From: a bacterium
GTDB lineage: Bacteria > Planctomycetota > UBA1135 > UBA2386
NCBI GenBank assembly: GCA_024743115.1
Contig: JANSXC010000014.1
Coordinates: forward strand, 1 to 64,000
Length of the DNA: 64,000 nt
Direction of reading: 5' to 3'
In this document: one piece after another, positions 36,945 through 44,750 of the stretch
Numbering within the stretch: the first letter of the stretch is position 1
How the letters are laid out: each line of letters begins with the position of its first letter
The notes under the pieces: generated by a model
What the model saw: only the letters and a program-made list of their open reading frames with translations
Databases searched by the model: none
What the model was told of the DNA's origin: nothing
Position numbers and translations under genes: made by a program

Positions 36945-38363
36945 TTGACGAGCCAGCAAGCGGTGCAGATCGAACCGGGTGAGACCATCGCCTACCTCGG
37001 CCTCGGCAGCAATGAGGGCGACCGAGCCGCGGCCCTCGAGCAGGCGCTGGTTGCGCTCGAACGGACTCCGGGGGTGCGGCTGCTGCGCCGTTCGACCTGG
37101 GTCGAGACCGAACTCGTCGGCGACGGGCCCGCGCAGGGTACGTTCCTGAACGGCGTCGCCGAGCTGGCGACGCGGCTGGCACCGGTGGCGCTGCTCGCGA
37201 TCTGTAAGGAGCTCGAACGCGCGGCCGGGCGCACGTTGCCGGCGGCGCGCAACCACCCGCGCCCGCTCGACCTCGACGTGCTGGCGCACGGCAGTGTGAC
37301 GATCGACTCGCGCGAACTCACGGTGCCGCACCGCGAGTGGCACCGGCGCGAGTTCGTGACCGCGCCGCTGGCCGAGCTCGGGGTCGATACCGCGACGTGG
37401 CGCCGTTGGGAGCCGCCGCAGGTGCTCGGCACGGCGGCTGGTCTCGCGGCGTTGACGACCAACTGGCGCACGGGCGGCTGCTCGATCGGGCTGGTGCCGA
37501 CGATGGGGGCGCTGCATGCCGGCCATCGGTCGTTGATCGACCGCGCCCGGCGCGAGTGCGACCGCGTCGCGGTGACGATCTTCGTGAACCCGCTGCAGTT
37601 CGGTGCCGGCGAGGATCTCGCGGCGTATCCGCGGGGGCTCGAGCGCGATGTCGCGTTGTGCCGCGAGGCCGGTGCCGATGCGGTGTTCACACCGAGTCCC
37701 GAGGCGATGTACGACCCCGGGTTCGCGAGTCGGATCCGAGTCGGTCACGCGGCAAGCGGGATGGAAGGTGCCGAGCGTCCCGAGCACTTCGAGGGCGTCG
37801 CGACGGTGGTGGCCAAGCTGCTCGCGATCGCGCGACCCGACCGCGCCTACTTCGGCGAGAAGGACGCGCAGCAGCTTGCCGTGATCCGCCGGTTGGTTCG
37901 CGACCTCGGGTTTCCCGTCACCGTCGTGCCCTGCGCGATCGTCCGCGAGGCGGACGGCCTCGCGATGTCGAGCCGCAACATCTATCTCGACGCTGCCGAT
38001 CGCGTCGCGAGCACGGTGCTGTGCCGCGCTCTGAGGCGGGTCGATGCCGCGTTCGTTGCCGGCGAACGCGATCACGGCACGCTCGTGCAGCTTGCCCGCG
38101 ACGAGATTGCGACGGAGCCGCGTGGCGTGATCGACTACGTCGAACTGCGCTCGGAAACAGATCTCACCGAGCTGCCGGCCGGCGCGATCGCGGCCGACGT
38201 CGCCGCGGCTGGCGTGCGCATGCTCGTGGCGGTGCGGTTCGCGCGCGGCCCGCGGCCCGTTCGCCTGCTCGACAACCTGCGGCTCGGCGCCGGCTGCGCG
38301 GGTGACGCCGGCGCCGATGTCGGAGCGGGTTCCGACAGCGCGGCGGCGGGGACGGACGCGTGA
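36945..38363 (+). CDS. folK-panC: FolK-PanC fusion: HPPK joined to pantothenate synthetase
   Basis: Unusual bifunctional protein of 472 residues joining folate and pantothenate synthesis. Residues about 15-155 are FolK (6-hydroxymethyl-7,8-dihydropterin pyrophosphokinase), with GLGSNEGDR (19-27) and HPRPLDLDV (104-112). Residues about 158-455 are PanC (pantoate-beta-alanine ligase), with PTMGALHAGH (185-194), FVNPLQFGAGEDLAAYPR, YFGEKDAQQL and SSRNIYL. The frame is continuous across the join with a short linker (WEPPQVLGTAAG). The start is TTG at 36945, with an in-frame GTG at 36963 as alternative. pssA lies 6 nt upstream; the stop overlaps the ispE GTG by 4 nt. Confidence 0.92.
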   Translation: MTSQQAVQIEPGETIAYLGLGSNEGDRAAALEQALVALERTPGVRLLRRSTWVETELVGDGPAQGTFLNGVAELATRLAPVALLAICKELERAAGRTLPAARNHPRPLDLDVLAHGSVTIDSRELTVPHREWHRREFVTAPLAELGVDTATWRRWEPPQVLGTAAGLAALTTNWRTGGCSIGLVPTMGALHAGHRSLIDRARRECDRVAVTIFVNPLQFGAGEDLAAYPRGLERDVALCREAGADAVFTPSPEAMYDPGFASRIRVGHAASGMEGAERPEHFEGVATVVAKLLAIARPDRAYFGEKDAQQLAVIRRLVRDLGFPVTVVPCAIVREADGLAMSSRNIYLDAADRVASTVLCRALRRVDAAFVAGERDHGTLVQLARDEIATEPRGVIDYVELRSETDLTELPAGAIAADVAAAGVRMLVAVRFARGPRPVRLLDNLRLGAGCAGDAGADVGAGSDSAAAGTDA

Positions 38364-39331
38364 CGGTGCTGTTCCAGACCGCGCCGGCGAAGCTCAACCT
38401 CGTGTTGCGCATCGTCGGTCGCCGCGCGGATGGCTATCACCTGCTCGAGTCGTTGTTCCACCCGATTGCGCTCGCCGACGAACTGTGGGTCGGGGCGACG
38501 GCGCCCGCGACCGGCGTCGCACTCACCGTGGCGAGCGCCGGGGAGCGCAGCGCGGTCGCCGCGGCGGACAATCTCGTCGTGCGGGCGCTCGAGCGCCTGC
38601 GCGCGGCGGCGTCGAACTCCGCTTCGGGTCGGGCAGTGCCGGGGTTCGAGGCCCATCTGCGCAAGCGGATCCCGGTCGGGGGTGGGCTCGGGGGCGGCAG
38701 CAGCGATGCCGCCACGGCGCTGGCTCTCGGGAACGCGCTCCTGGATCGCCCCCTCGCGGCTGCCACACTCCACGAACTCGCTGTCGGGCTCGGTGCGGAC
38801 GTGCCGTTCTTCTTGCTCGGCGGCAGCGCCTGGGGCTGCGGCATCGGCGACGAGCTGACCCCGGTCGACGCGCCGAGCTGGCACTTCGTGCTGCTCGTGC
38901 CGCCGTTCGATTGCCCGACGGTTGCGGTCTACAAAAACCATGCAGCGCACTGGAACGACGGTGCACCGCAAGGTACTAGTGGTAGTCAGCCGCTACCCAC
39001 CACCAGGGAAAGCGTTTTGCGTATCGAGTTCAGCAACGACCTCACAGCGGCGGCCGAGTCGGTACGGCCGGAGCTCGCTGCCCTACGGCAGCGGGCCAGC
39101 GAACTGGCCGGAGTTCCGGCGCACGTCACGGGCAGCGGGTCGACGCTGTTCCTGGCGTCCCGGACGGCGGCCGATGCCGCGGTGATTCGTGAGCGCCTCG
39201 CGCCGCTCGCGGCGGATGGGGTCGAGATCGTTCGAACGCAGAGCGCCGGTCCGCCGATGCCGCCCACGGAGGCGGCCGCGGTCGGGGGGGCATGCGGGGG
39301 GAATCCGAGTGGTCGGGGGCTGTCGCGGTGA
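38360..39331 (+). CDS. ispE: 4-diphosphocytidyl-2-C-methyl-D-erythritol kinase IspE
   Basis: GHMP kinase of the methylerythritol phosphate isoprenoid pathway, using ATP to phosphorylate the erythritol 2-hydroxyl. It has 323 residues starting with a GTG that overlaps the folK-panC stop (GTGA). Motif 1 (PAKLNLVLRIVGRRADGYH, residues 9-27) and the ATP loop PVGGGLGGGSSDAA (105-118) are intact, as is the C-terminal GSGSTLF motif. A Gly/Ala/Pro-rich tail of about 30 residues follows the usual end. No other isoprenoid genes are nearby, so its position is probably due to housekeeping linkage. Confidence 0.95.
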   Translation: MTVLFQTAPAKLNLVLRIVGRRADGYHLLESLFHPIALADELWVGATAPATGVALTVASAGERSAVAAADNLVVRALERLRAAASNSASGRAVPGFEAHLRKRIPVGGGLGGGSSDAATALALGNALLDRPLAAATLHELAVGLGADVPFFLLGGSAWGCGIGDELTPVDAPSWHFVLLVPPFDCPTVAVYKNHAAHWNDGAPQGTSGSQPLPTTRESVLRIEFSNDLTAAAESVRPELAALRQRASELAGVPAHVTGSGSTLFLASRTAADAAVIRERLAPLAADGVEIVRTQSAGPPMPPTEAAAVGGACGGNPSGRGLSR

Positions 39332-39406
39332 GGGCCGCGGCAGGATTCGGGCGCATCGGTCCGGCACCAGTCCATCGAGCCCGCGTGCGGGCCAGGGAGG
39401 CGCTTC

Positions 39407-39991
39407 GTGACCAACGAACGACAGCAGTCTGGCGACTCGCCGCGGTTTCGCATCACCGAGATCCGCGTCAAACTCACTGACGATCCCCGCAACAAGCTCA
39501 AGGCGTACTGCAGCGTGACGATCGATCACGCGTTCGTCGTGCGCGACCTCAAGATCATCGATGGCAACAAGGGCCCCTTCGTCGCGATGCCGAGCCGCAA
39601 GCTCGCGGATCATTGCCCGCGGTGTCATCACAAGAATCACCTGCGGGCGGCGTACTGCAATCAGTGCGGTACGGGCCTCGACCCGGATCGCGCGCCCCGC
39701 GACGCCCGGGGCCGGTCGCAGCTGCACGCCGACCTGGCGCATCCGATCAACAGCGCGACGCGCATCGAGATGCACAAGGCCATCGTGCAGGCCTATGCCC
39801 AGGAGTTCGAAGCGGCGCAGCGCGACGGCGATCAGTACAAGCCCAAGTCGTTTGACGACCTCGACGCGCTCAGCGACATGGTCGACGACGACTACATCGA
39901 AGAGCTCGAGCGGCGGCAGGAAGAGCGCGATCGGCGGCGCCGCACTCCGGACGGTCGCAGCGACGGGCTGGCGTCCGGCGCGGCCGAGTAG
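39407..39991 (+). CDS. spoVG: SpoVG-family protein with an inserted zinc ribbon
   Basis: SpoVG homologue of 194 residues, about twice the length of Bacillus SpoVG (97). SpoVG proteins bind nucleic acid and affect septation or gene expression. The core is present: ITEIRVKLTDD...LKAYCSVTIDHAF and GPFVAMPSRKL before the insertion, and LAHPINSATRIEMHKAIVQ after it. Between them (about residues 68-92) is C-x2-C-x10-C-x2-C (CPRCHHKNHLRAAYCNQC), a four-cysteine zinc ribbon. A charged helical C-terminus (Glu/Arg-rich, about 135-185) probably forms a coiled coil. Start is GTG at 39407. It lies in the plus-strand run between ispE and the DUF2520 gene. Confidence 0.9.
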   Translation: MTNERQQSGDSPRFRITEIRVKLTDDPRNKLKAYCSVTIDHAFVVRDLKIIDGNKGPFVAMPSRKLADHCPRCHHKNHLRAAYCNQCGTGLDPDRAPRDARGRSQLHADLAHPINSATRIEMHKAIVQAYAQEFEAAQRDGDQYKPKSFDDLDALSDMVDDDYIEELERRQEERDRRRRTPDGRSDGLASGAAE

Positions 39992-40033
39992 GCGGCCGCA
40001 CCGAACGGCTCGGGAAACGCGCGAGGGGGTGAC

Positions 40034-40897
40034 CTGGCCGCGCGGGTAGTCATCGTCGGACCGGGGCGCGTCGGCAGCGCGATCGGTCGCCGGCTCGTGG
40101 ACTCGCGCGCCGAACTCCTCGGCTTCGTCGGGCGCGGCGTGGCGGGCGCGGAACGTGCGTGTTCGTTCGCCCGGGGGGGACGGGTGCTCGCCCCCGTCGA
40201 TCACACGAGTGCGCACGTCGTGATCTTCGCGGTCGGGGACGCTGAACTCGCGGCGGCGGTACAGTCGCTCGTCGACGCCACCGCGCCGCGATCGTGCAGT
40301 CTGTGGCTGCACACGAGCGGGCGACACGACCTGACCGTGTTCGATGCGGTTGCCGCCGCGGGTGGCCGACGTGGTTCGCTGCATCCGGTCGCGCCGTTTC
40401 CCGACGCGGGAGCCGGCTACGACGCGATGCTGGACCAGCCCGCCGTGCTGCAGGGCGACCCGCGCGCGCTGCGGCTGTTGGGGCGCCTGGCCGAGTGGCT
40501 CGCGATGCGGCCGATCGTCGCCGGCGCTGGCTCGCGCGCGCTCTACCACGCCGCGTGTGCGCTGGCGGCGAACGGCCTCGTGGCGCTGCGCGAACTCGCG
40601 GATTCGTCGATGCGGGCCGCGGGCGGTTTTGCACCGGACGACGCCCGGGAGCTCTCCGCGGCCCTGATGCGGAACTCGCTCGCGGCGACCGATCGGTTCG
40701 GCCCGGCGGCGGCGCTCTCCGGACCGGTGCTGCGGGGGGATGCGGCCACGGTGGCCGCGCACCTGCAGGCACTCGCGACGGATCAGCCTGGCGCGCTGCC
40801 GGGATATCGCGCTCTGATGGCGGTCGCGCTCGAACTCGCGCAGCAGCGAGGGCTGGCGCCCGAAGCCGCGGCGCGGATCGCCGAACTGCTCGACTGA
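40034..40897 (+). CDS. Rossmann-fold and DUF2520 oxidoreductase-like protein with apparent CTG start
   Basis: NAD(P)-binding protein of 287 residues if translation starts at CTG 40034, six bases after the end of an AGGGGG stretch. This start is needed to include the nucleotide-binding loop VVIVGPGRVGSA; the first GTG in frame (40097) would lose it, and no ATG, GTG or TTG occurs in frame between the spoVG stop (39989) and 40097. The DUF2520 domain covers about 130-285 and has GGRRGSLHPVAPFPD and ALYHAACALAANGLVAL. Related proteins have been linked to pantothenate genes, so a ketopantoate reductase-like role is possible beside folK-panC, but it is unproven. Alternatively a base error near 40030 hides a normal start. 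Confidence 0.75.
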   Translation: MAARVVIVGPGRVGSAIGRRLVDSRAELLGFVGRGVAGAERACSFARGGRVLAPVDHTSAHVVIFAVGDAELAAAVQSLVDATAPRSCSLWLHTSGRHDLTVFDAVAAAGGRRGSLHPVAPFPDAGAGYDAMLDQPAVLQGDPRALRLLGRLAEWLAMRPIVAGAGSRALYHAACALAANGLVALRELADSSMRAAGGFAPDDARELSAALMRNSLAATDRFGPAAALSGPVLRGDAATVAAHLQALATDQPGALPGYRALMAVALELAQQRGLAPEAAARIAELLD

Positions 40898-40960
40898 GTT
40901 CGACGGACTCCGGGTTGCGGGTTCGTCCGACGCGCGCGCTTGCTACGCTGCCACCGCCCA

Positions 40961-42451
40961 ATGCCAAAGATCATCGCCAGCGTCTTCGCCGAATCGGGCG
41001 ACCAGGTGCTGCACGCCGCCGGCCAGGCGGCGATGGCGGGCGCCGACTGGCTCGAACTGCGGCTCGATCGCTGGCCGGTCGACCAGAGCCTCGAAGACGT
41101 GATCGGCGCGGTGCGGCTGCCGGTGCTCGTGACGTGTCACACGCCGGAGAACGGCGGGCACTTCCGCGGCACGCTCAACGAGCGGCGTGAGTTACTGACG
41201 CGCGCGTTGCTGGCCGGCGCCTCCGGACTCGATCTCGACATCGCGGAGACGTGGGCGCCACCCGCGGGGCGCACGGGCCTCGAACTGCTCGTGAGGTCGT
41301 TCCACAGCTTCACGGGCGTGCCGCGCGAACTCGACGAGATCCACGCGCGGCTCATCGCCAATGCGGGCGGCGTCGCGCGCTCGGCCGTCGCGAAGATCGT
41401 CGTGACGGCGCACGATCTCGCCGACGCCGCGCCCGTCATGCGATTGCTCGAAGCGGTCGATCAGAGTCGGACGCCGACGGTGGCGTTCGCGATGGGGCGG
41501 ACCGCCTGGCCGACGCGCCTGCTCGCGCTCTGCCATGGCGCGCCGCTGCTCTACGGCGCGCTCGAGGAAGGGGCCGAGACCGCGCCGGGGCAGGTGCCGG
41601 TGGCGCTGCTGCGCGGGTTGTATCGGGCGCAGGAGCTGTCGACGGAGACCGCCGTCTATGGGCTGCTCGGCAACCCGGCGCTGCACTCGCTCGGGCCGTG
41701 GCTGCACAACCGCGCGTTCCGTCGGCTCGAGGTCGACGGCGTCTATCTGCCGCTCGAGACGTCGCGGCCCGACGAGGTCGTCGCGATGCTGCCGCCCGGG
41801 CGGGTCCAGGGACTGTCGGTCACGGCGCCGCACAAGGCGAGCATGGCGGATTTCTGCGGCAGCTGGAGTGCGCCGGCCGAATCGACGGGCGTCGTCAATA
41901 CCCTCGTGCCGCGCGGTGGCGAGTTCGTCGGTCACAACACGGATGTCGAGGGTACGCGCGCGGCACTCGCGGAACGGGTTGGCGAAGGGCGCGGCAGATC
42001 GGCGGTCGTGCTCGGCGCCGGCGGGGCGGCGCGGGCCGGCGCGTGCGCGCTGCTCGAACTCGGCTTCGAGGTGACGATGCTCGGCCGCACGCTCGACGGC
42101 GTGCGGGCGTTTGCCGAGCGCCACGGGATCCGGCTCGGCAGCCTGTCGCGCGATCTCCCCGAGGGCCTGACTCCGGCCGTCGTCGTCAACGCGACTCCGC
42201 TCGGCAGCGAGGGGCGGCCGGCCGACGAGCGCCCGTTGCCGGATTGGCGGCCGGCACCGGAGACGGTGGTGATGGACATGGTCTACCGCCCGAGCGACAC
42301 GCGTTTCCTGCGGGACGCGGGGGCTGCGGGCGCGACCGTGGTGCCCGGAATCGAGATGTTCCTCGCGCAGGCGGCGGAACAGGTCCGGTTGTTCACCGGC
42401 CAATCCCTGCCGGTTCGTGAGCTCCGGGCGTTCCTCGCTGGAGTCTCCTGA
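40961..42451 (+). CDS. aroDE: AroD-AroE fusion: 3-dehydroquinate dehydratase / shikimate dehydrogenase
   Basis: Bifunctional shikimate-pathway enzyme of 496 residues doing steps three and four toward aromatic amino acids. The N-terminal half (about 1-215) is type I dehydroquinase, with WLELRLDRW and the Schiff-base lysine region AVAKIVVTAHD. The C-terminal half (about 230-496) is shikimate dehydrogenase: GNPALHSLGPWLHNRAF binds shikimate, VTAPHKASMADFC holds the catalytic Lys-Asp pair, and VVLGAGGAARAG binds NADP. ATG at 40961 is clear. AroDE fusions are common in planctomycetes, chlamydiae and plants. It starts 63 nt after the DUF2520 gene and continues the plus-strand run. Confidence 0.95.
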   Translation: MPKIIASVFAESGDQVLHAAGQAAMAGADWLELRLDRWPVDQSLEDVIGAVRLPVLVTCHTPENGGHFRGTLNERRELLTRALLAGASGLDLDIAETWAPPAGRTGLELLVRSFHSFTGVPRELDEIHARLIANAGGVARSAVAKIVVTAHDLADAAPVMRLLEAVDQSRTPTVAFAMGRTAWPTRLLALCHGAPLLYGALEEGAETAPGQVPVALLRGLYRAQELSTETAVYGLLGNPALHSLGPWLHNRAFRRLEVDGVYLPLETSRPDEVVAMLPPGRVQGLSVTAPHKASMADFCGSWSAPAESTGVVNTLVPRGGEFVGHNTDVEGTRAALAERVGEGRGRSAVVLGAGGAARAGACALLELGFEVTMLGRTLDGVRAFAERHGIRLGSLSRDLPEGLTPAVVVNATPLGSEGRPADERPLPDWRPAPETVVMDMVYRPSDTRFLRDAGAAGATVVPGIEMFLAQAAEQVRLFTGQSLPVRELRAFLAGVS

Positions 42452-42474
42452 CGGCGCGGCTTAGAACGCGGGGC

Positions 42475-44130
42475 GTGCGCGTCTTGTCGTCGAGCGGTTG
42501 GTTCCGGATCCTGCTGTCGGGCGTTGCCGGGGCGCTCCTGACCGGGGCGTTGGCGGCGCAGTCGGATGCGGTGGTCGAGTTGTTCACTGCTGACAAGGTG
42601 ACGATCGACGGTCGCAGCTACCCGTACCGACTCATGCTGCCACCGCCCGCCGCTCGGCACGAGCCGCAGCCGCTGGTCGTGTTCCTGCACGGCGCGGGTG
42701 AGCGTGGCGACGACAACCGGCGTCAACTCACCTGGCTGCCCGCGGTCATGGCGCGGCCGAACAACCGTGAACGGCTGCCGTGTCATCTGCTCGCCGTACA
42801 GTGTCCGAAGGGTGAGCGCTGGACCGAGGTGCCGTGGGGTGACACGGCGAGCAAGCCGATGGCCGCGCGCCCTGGCCCCGCCCTGCGGGCCGTGATGGCG
42901 GCGACCGACGAGGTGCTCGGCCGGCACCGGGTCGATCGCGCCAGGGTCTATCTGACGGGGCTGTCGATGGGTGGCTACGGCAGCTGGGAACTCGCGGCGC
43001 GTGAACCGGATCTATTCGCCGCAGTGCTCCCCGTTTGCGGGGGTGGCGACGAGCGCGTCGTGGGCCGGCTCGTGGGGCTGCCGCTGCAGGTATGGCACGG
43101 CGCGGACGACAAGACCGTGCCGCCGGCGCGATCGCGAACGATGGTCGAGACGCTCGCGGGTTTCGGGGTGCCGGTGGACTACCGCGAGCTTGCCGGTGTG
43201 CGGCACGACTCGTGGAAACCGGCCTACGGCGAGACGGGCGGGTTGGCCTGGTTGTTCACGCAGGATCAACGGCAGCAGCAGCGTGGCGCGTTCTCGGCGT
43301 TTGCCGTGCTGCCCGCGGCGCGGCGGGAGCAGCGGCGTGATGGCGAGTTCGCGTTGCGTTCCGGCGCGCGCGTGCGGGCGGCCGACTCCGCGGCGTTGCC
43401 CGCCGCGCGATTGCTGGCGCATGCGTTGGCGTCGGTCGGCGGGCCCGAGTTGCCCACCGGTCACGGTCAGGCGCGCGGTGGCGATGTCGTCTTCGAGCTC
43501 GTCGATGCCGCGTCGGCCAGCGCGCCGATCGAACTCGAGCTCGGCGAGCGCCTCGAGGTTCGGGCGGTCTCGGCGGTCGCATTGCGACACGGTGCGGCGC
43601 TCGCGCTGCAGGTGCTGCGGACGTGGCCCGATTGGCGCTGCCCGCGGGGCCGGCTCGAGTTCGACCAGCCGCCAGGTGGCCGCGTCGTCGTGGGGGCCGG
43701 CAGTCTCGCGTGGTCGGGCGCGCAGGCGATGCAACTCGTCCGGCTGGTCTGGGAGTTCGGTGGCAACGAGATTCGGGGCATCGATCTGCAGGGCTTCGAA
43801 CTGGCGACCCGCGGGGCCGTCGAGGCCGAGGCCCTGCGCTACGGTGTCACGGTTGCGTCCCAGCCCGCGACCGCGCGGGAATCCGCGGATCCCGCGGTGG
43901 TGATTGCGCTCGAGCGGCCGTTCGACCTGCAGCAGATCCTGGCCCGGCCATGCCCGAAACCGTCGTTCTTCGAACTCCGCGCGCCGCCCGGCACGCCCGA
44001 TCGCATCCTGCGGTCGCTGCACGGTGCTTTGCCGGCAGCGGCCGAGCGGGCTCGTGGCGGACGGGCGTTGCCGCTCGGGCTCGTCCTGTCACGGCTCGGC
44101 GCTCTGCTGCGGCGCTCGGTTCTGCGCTGA
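42475..44130 (+). CDS. Secreted alpha/beta-hydrolase (esterase) with a GH20b-like accessory domain
   Basis: Exported 551-residue protein starting with GTG. A signal peptide ends near ALAAQ (about residue 29). Residues 40-260 are an alpha/beta-hydrolase: oxyanion block VVFLHGAGERGDD, nucleophile Ser164 in GLSMGG, then GADDKTVPP and VRHDSW supplying Asp and His. This is the phospholipase/carboxylesterase or feruloyl-esterase-like style. Residues about 275-400 have the alternating beta-alpha pattern of the GH20 N-terminal domain (FALRSGARVRA, AARLLAHALAS, GHGQARGGDVVFELV, LRHGAALALQVLRTWPDW), but no GH20 catalytic Asp-Glu pair is apparent after it. Polymer deacylation is plausible. The ECF sigma gene follows by 26 nt. 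Confidence 0.75.
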   Translation: MRVLSSSGWFRILLSGVAGALLTGALAAQSDAVVELFTADKVTIDGRSYPYRLMLPPPAARHEPQPLVVFLHGAGERGDDNRRQLTWLPAVMARPNNRERLPCHLLAVQCPKGERWTEVPWGDTASKPMAARPGPALRAVMAATDEVLGRHRVDRARVYLTGLSMGGYGSWELAAREPDLFAAVLPVCGGGDERVVGRLVGLPLQVWHGADDKTVPPARSRTMVETLAGFGVPVDYRELAGVRHDSWKPAYGETGGLAWLFTQDQRQQQRGAFSAFAVLPAARREQRRDGEFALRSGARVRAADSAALPAARLLAHALASVGGPELPTGHGQARGGDVVFELVDAASASAPIELELGERLEVRAVSAVALRHGAALALQVLRTWPDWRCPRGRLEFDQPPGGRVVVGAGSLAWSGAQAMQLVRLVWEFGGNEIRGIDLQGFELATRGAVEAEALRYGVTVASQPATARESADPAVVIALERPFDLQQILARPCPKPSFFELRAPPGTPDRILRSLHGALPAAAERARGGRALPLGLVLSRLGALLRRSVLR

Positions 44131-44156
44131 TCGTCGATCGGCTATCGTCGCTGCCC

Positions 44157-44750
44157 ATGACCGAGTCCGACTCCGACCTCGAACGCGCCCTCCGCGGCGG
44201 CGATGACGCTGCGCTCGCGGGCCTGTTCGACCAGGAGCGGCAGCGCGTTCTGCGCATGGTGCAGTTTCGCCTCGACCCGCGGCTCATCGGTCGCATCGAT
44301 CCTGAAGACGTCGTCCAGGAGACCTACCTCGAGGCCGGCAAGCGGCTGGCGGCGTTTCGTGGCGACGACAAGCCGTTCTTCCTGTGGATCCGCCTGATCA
44401 CGCAGCAGACGATGATCGATCTGCACCGCAAACACGTCGGTGCCAAGATGCGCAACGCGGGTCGCGAGGTGCAGTCCCCGCAGAGTCAGGCGATCAGTGG
44501 CTTCTTCGTTGGCCACGTGACGTCGCCGAGTCGCGCCGCGATGCGCGAGGAGTTGCGGCAGAAGATCGAGACCGCATTGGACAGCATGGATGCGATCGAT
44601 CGCGAAGTGCTGCTGCTGCGCCACTTCGAAGAACTCTCGAACAAGGACGCCGCGACGGTGCTCGGAATTCAGGAGAACGCGGCCAGCAACCGCTACGTGC
44701 GCGCGCTCGGTCGGCTGAAGGGTTTGCTGACCGAGCTTGGAGAGGGCTGA
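44157..44750 (+). CDS. ECF-family RNA polymerase sigma factor
   Basis: Sigma factor of 197 residues. ATG at 44157 was chosen: it gives MTESDSDLERALRGGDDAAL, a typical region 2 start. Region 2 (about 20-95) includes IDPEDVVQETYLEA, the core RNA-polymerase-binding helix. Region 4 (about 130-190) includes LDSMDAIDREVLLLRHFE and the helix-turn-helix NKDAATVLGIQENAASN. Between them is a 25-residue linker. The gene overlaps the kinase start (TGATG), so the two products are made together, a common planctomycete pairing in which the kinase is thought to control the sigma factor. Target promoters cannot be read. Confidence 0.93.
   Translation: MTESDSDLERALRGGDDAALAGLFDQERQRVLRMVQFRLDPRLIGRIDPEDVVQETYLEAGKRLAAFRGDDKPFFLWIRLITQQTMIDLHRKHVGAKMRNAGREVQSPQSQAISGFFVGHVTSPSRAAMREELRQKIETALDSMDAIDREVLLLRHFEELSNKDAATVLGIQENAASNRYVRALGRLKGLLTELGEG

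Noticed and set aside
35919..38075. Minus-strand open frame of 718 codons opposite pssA and folK-panC
   Set aside because: It is an antisense shadow of two well supported genes; Arg/His/Ala/Asp-rich with no domain or start context.
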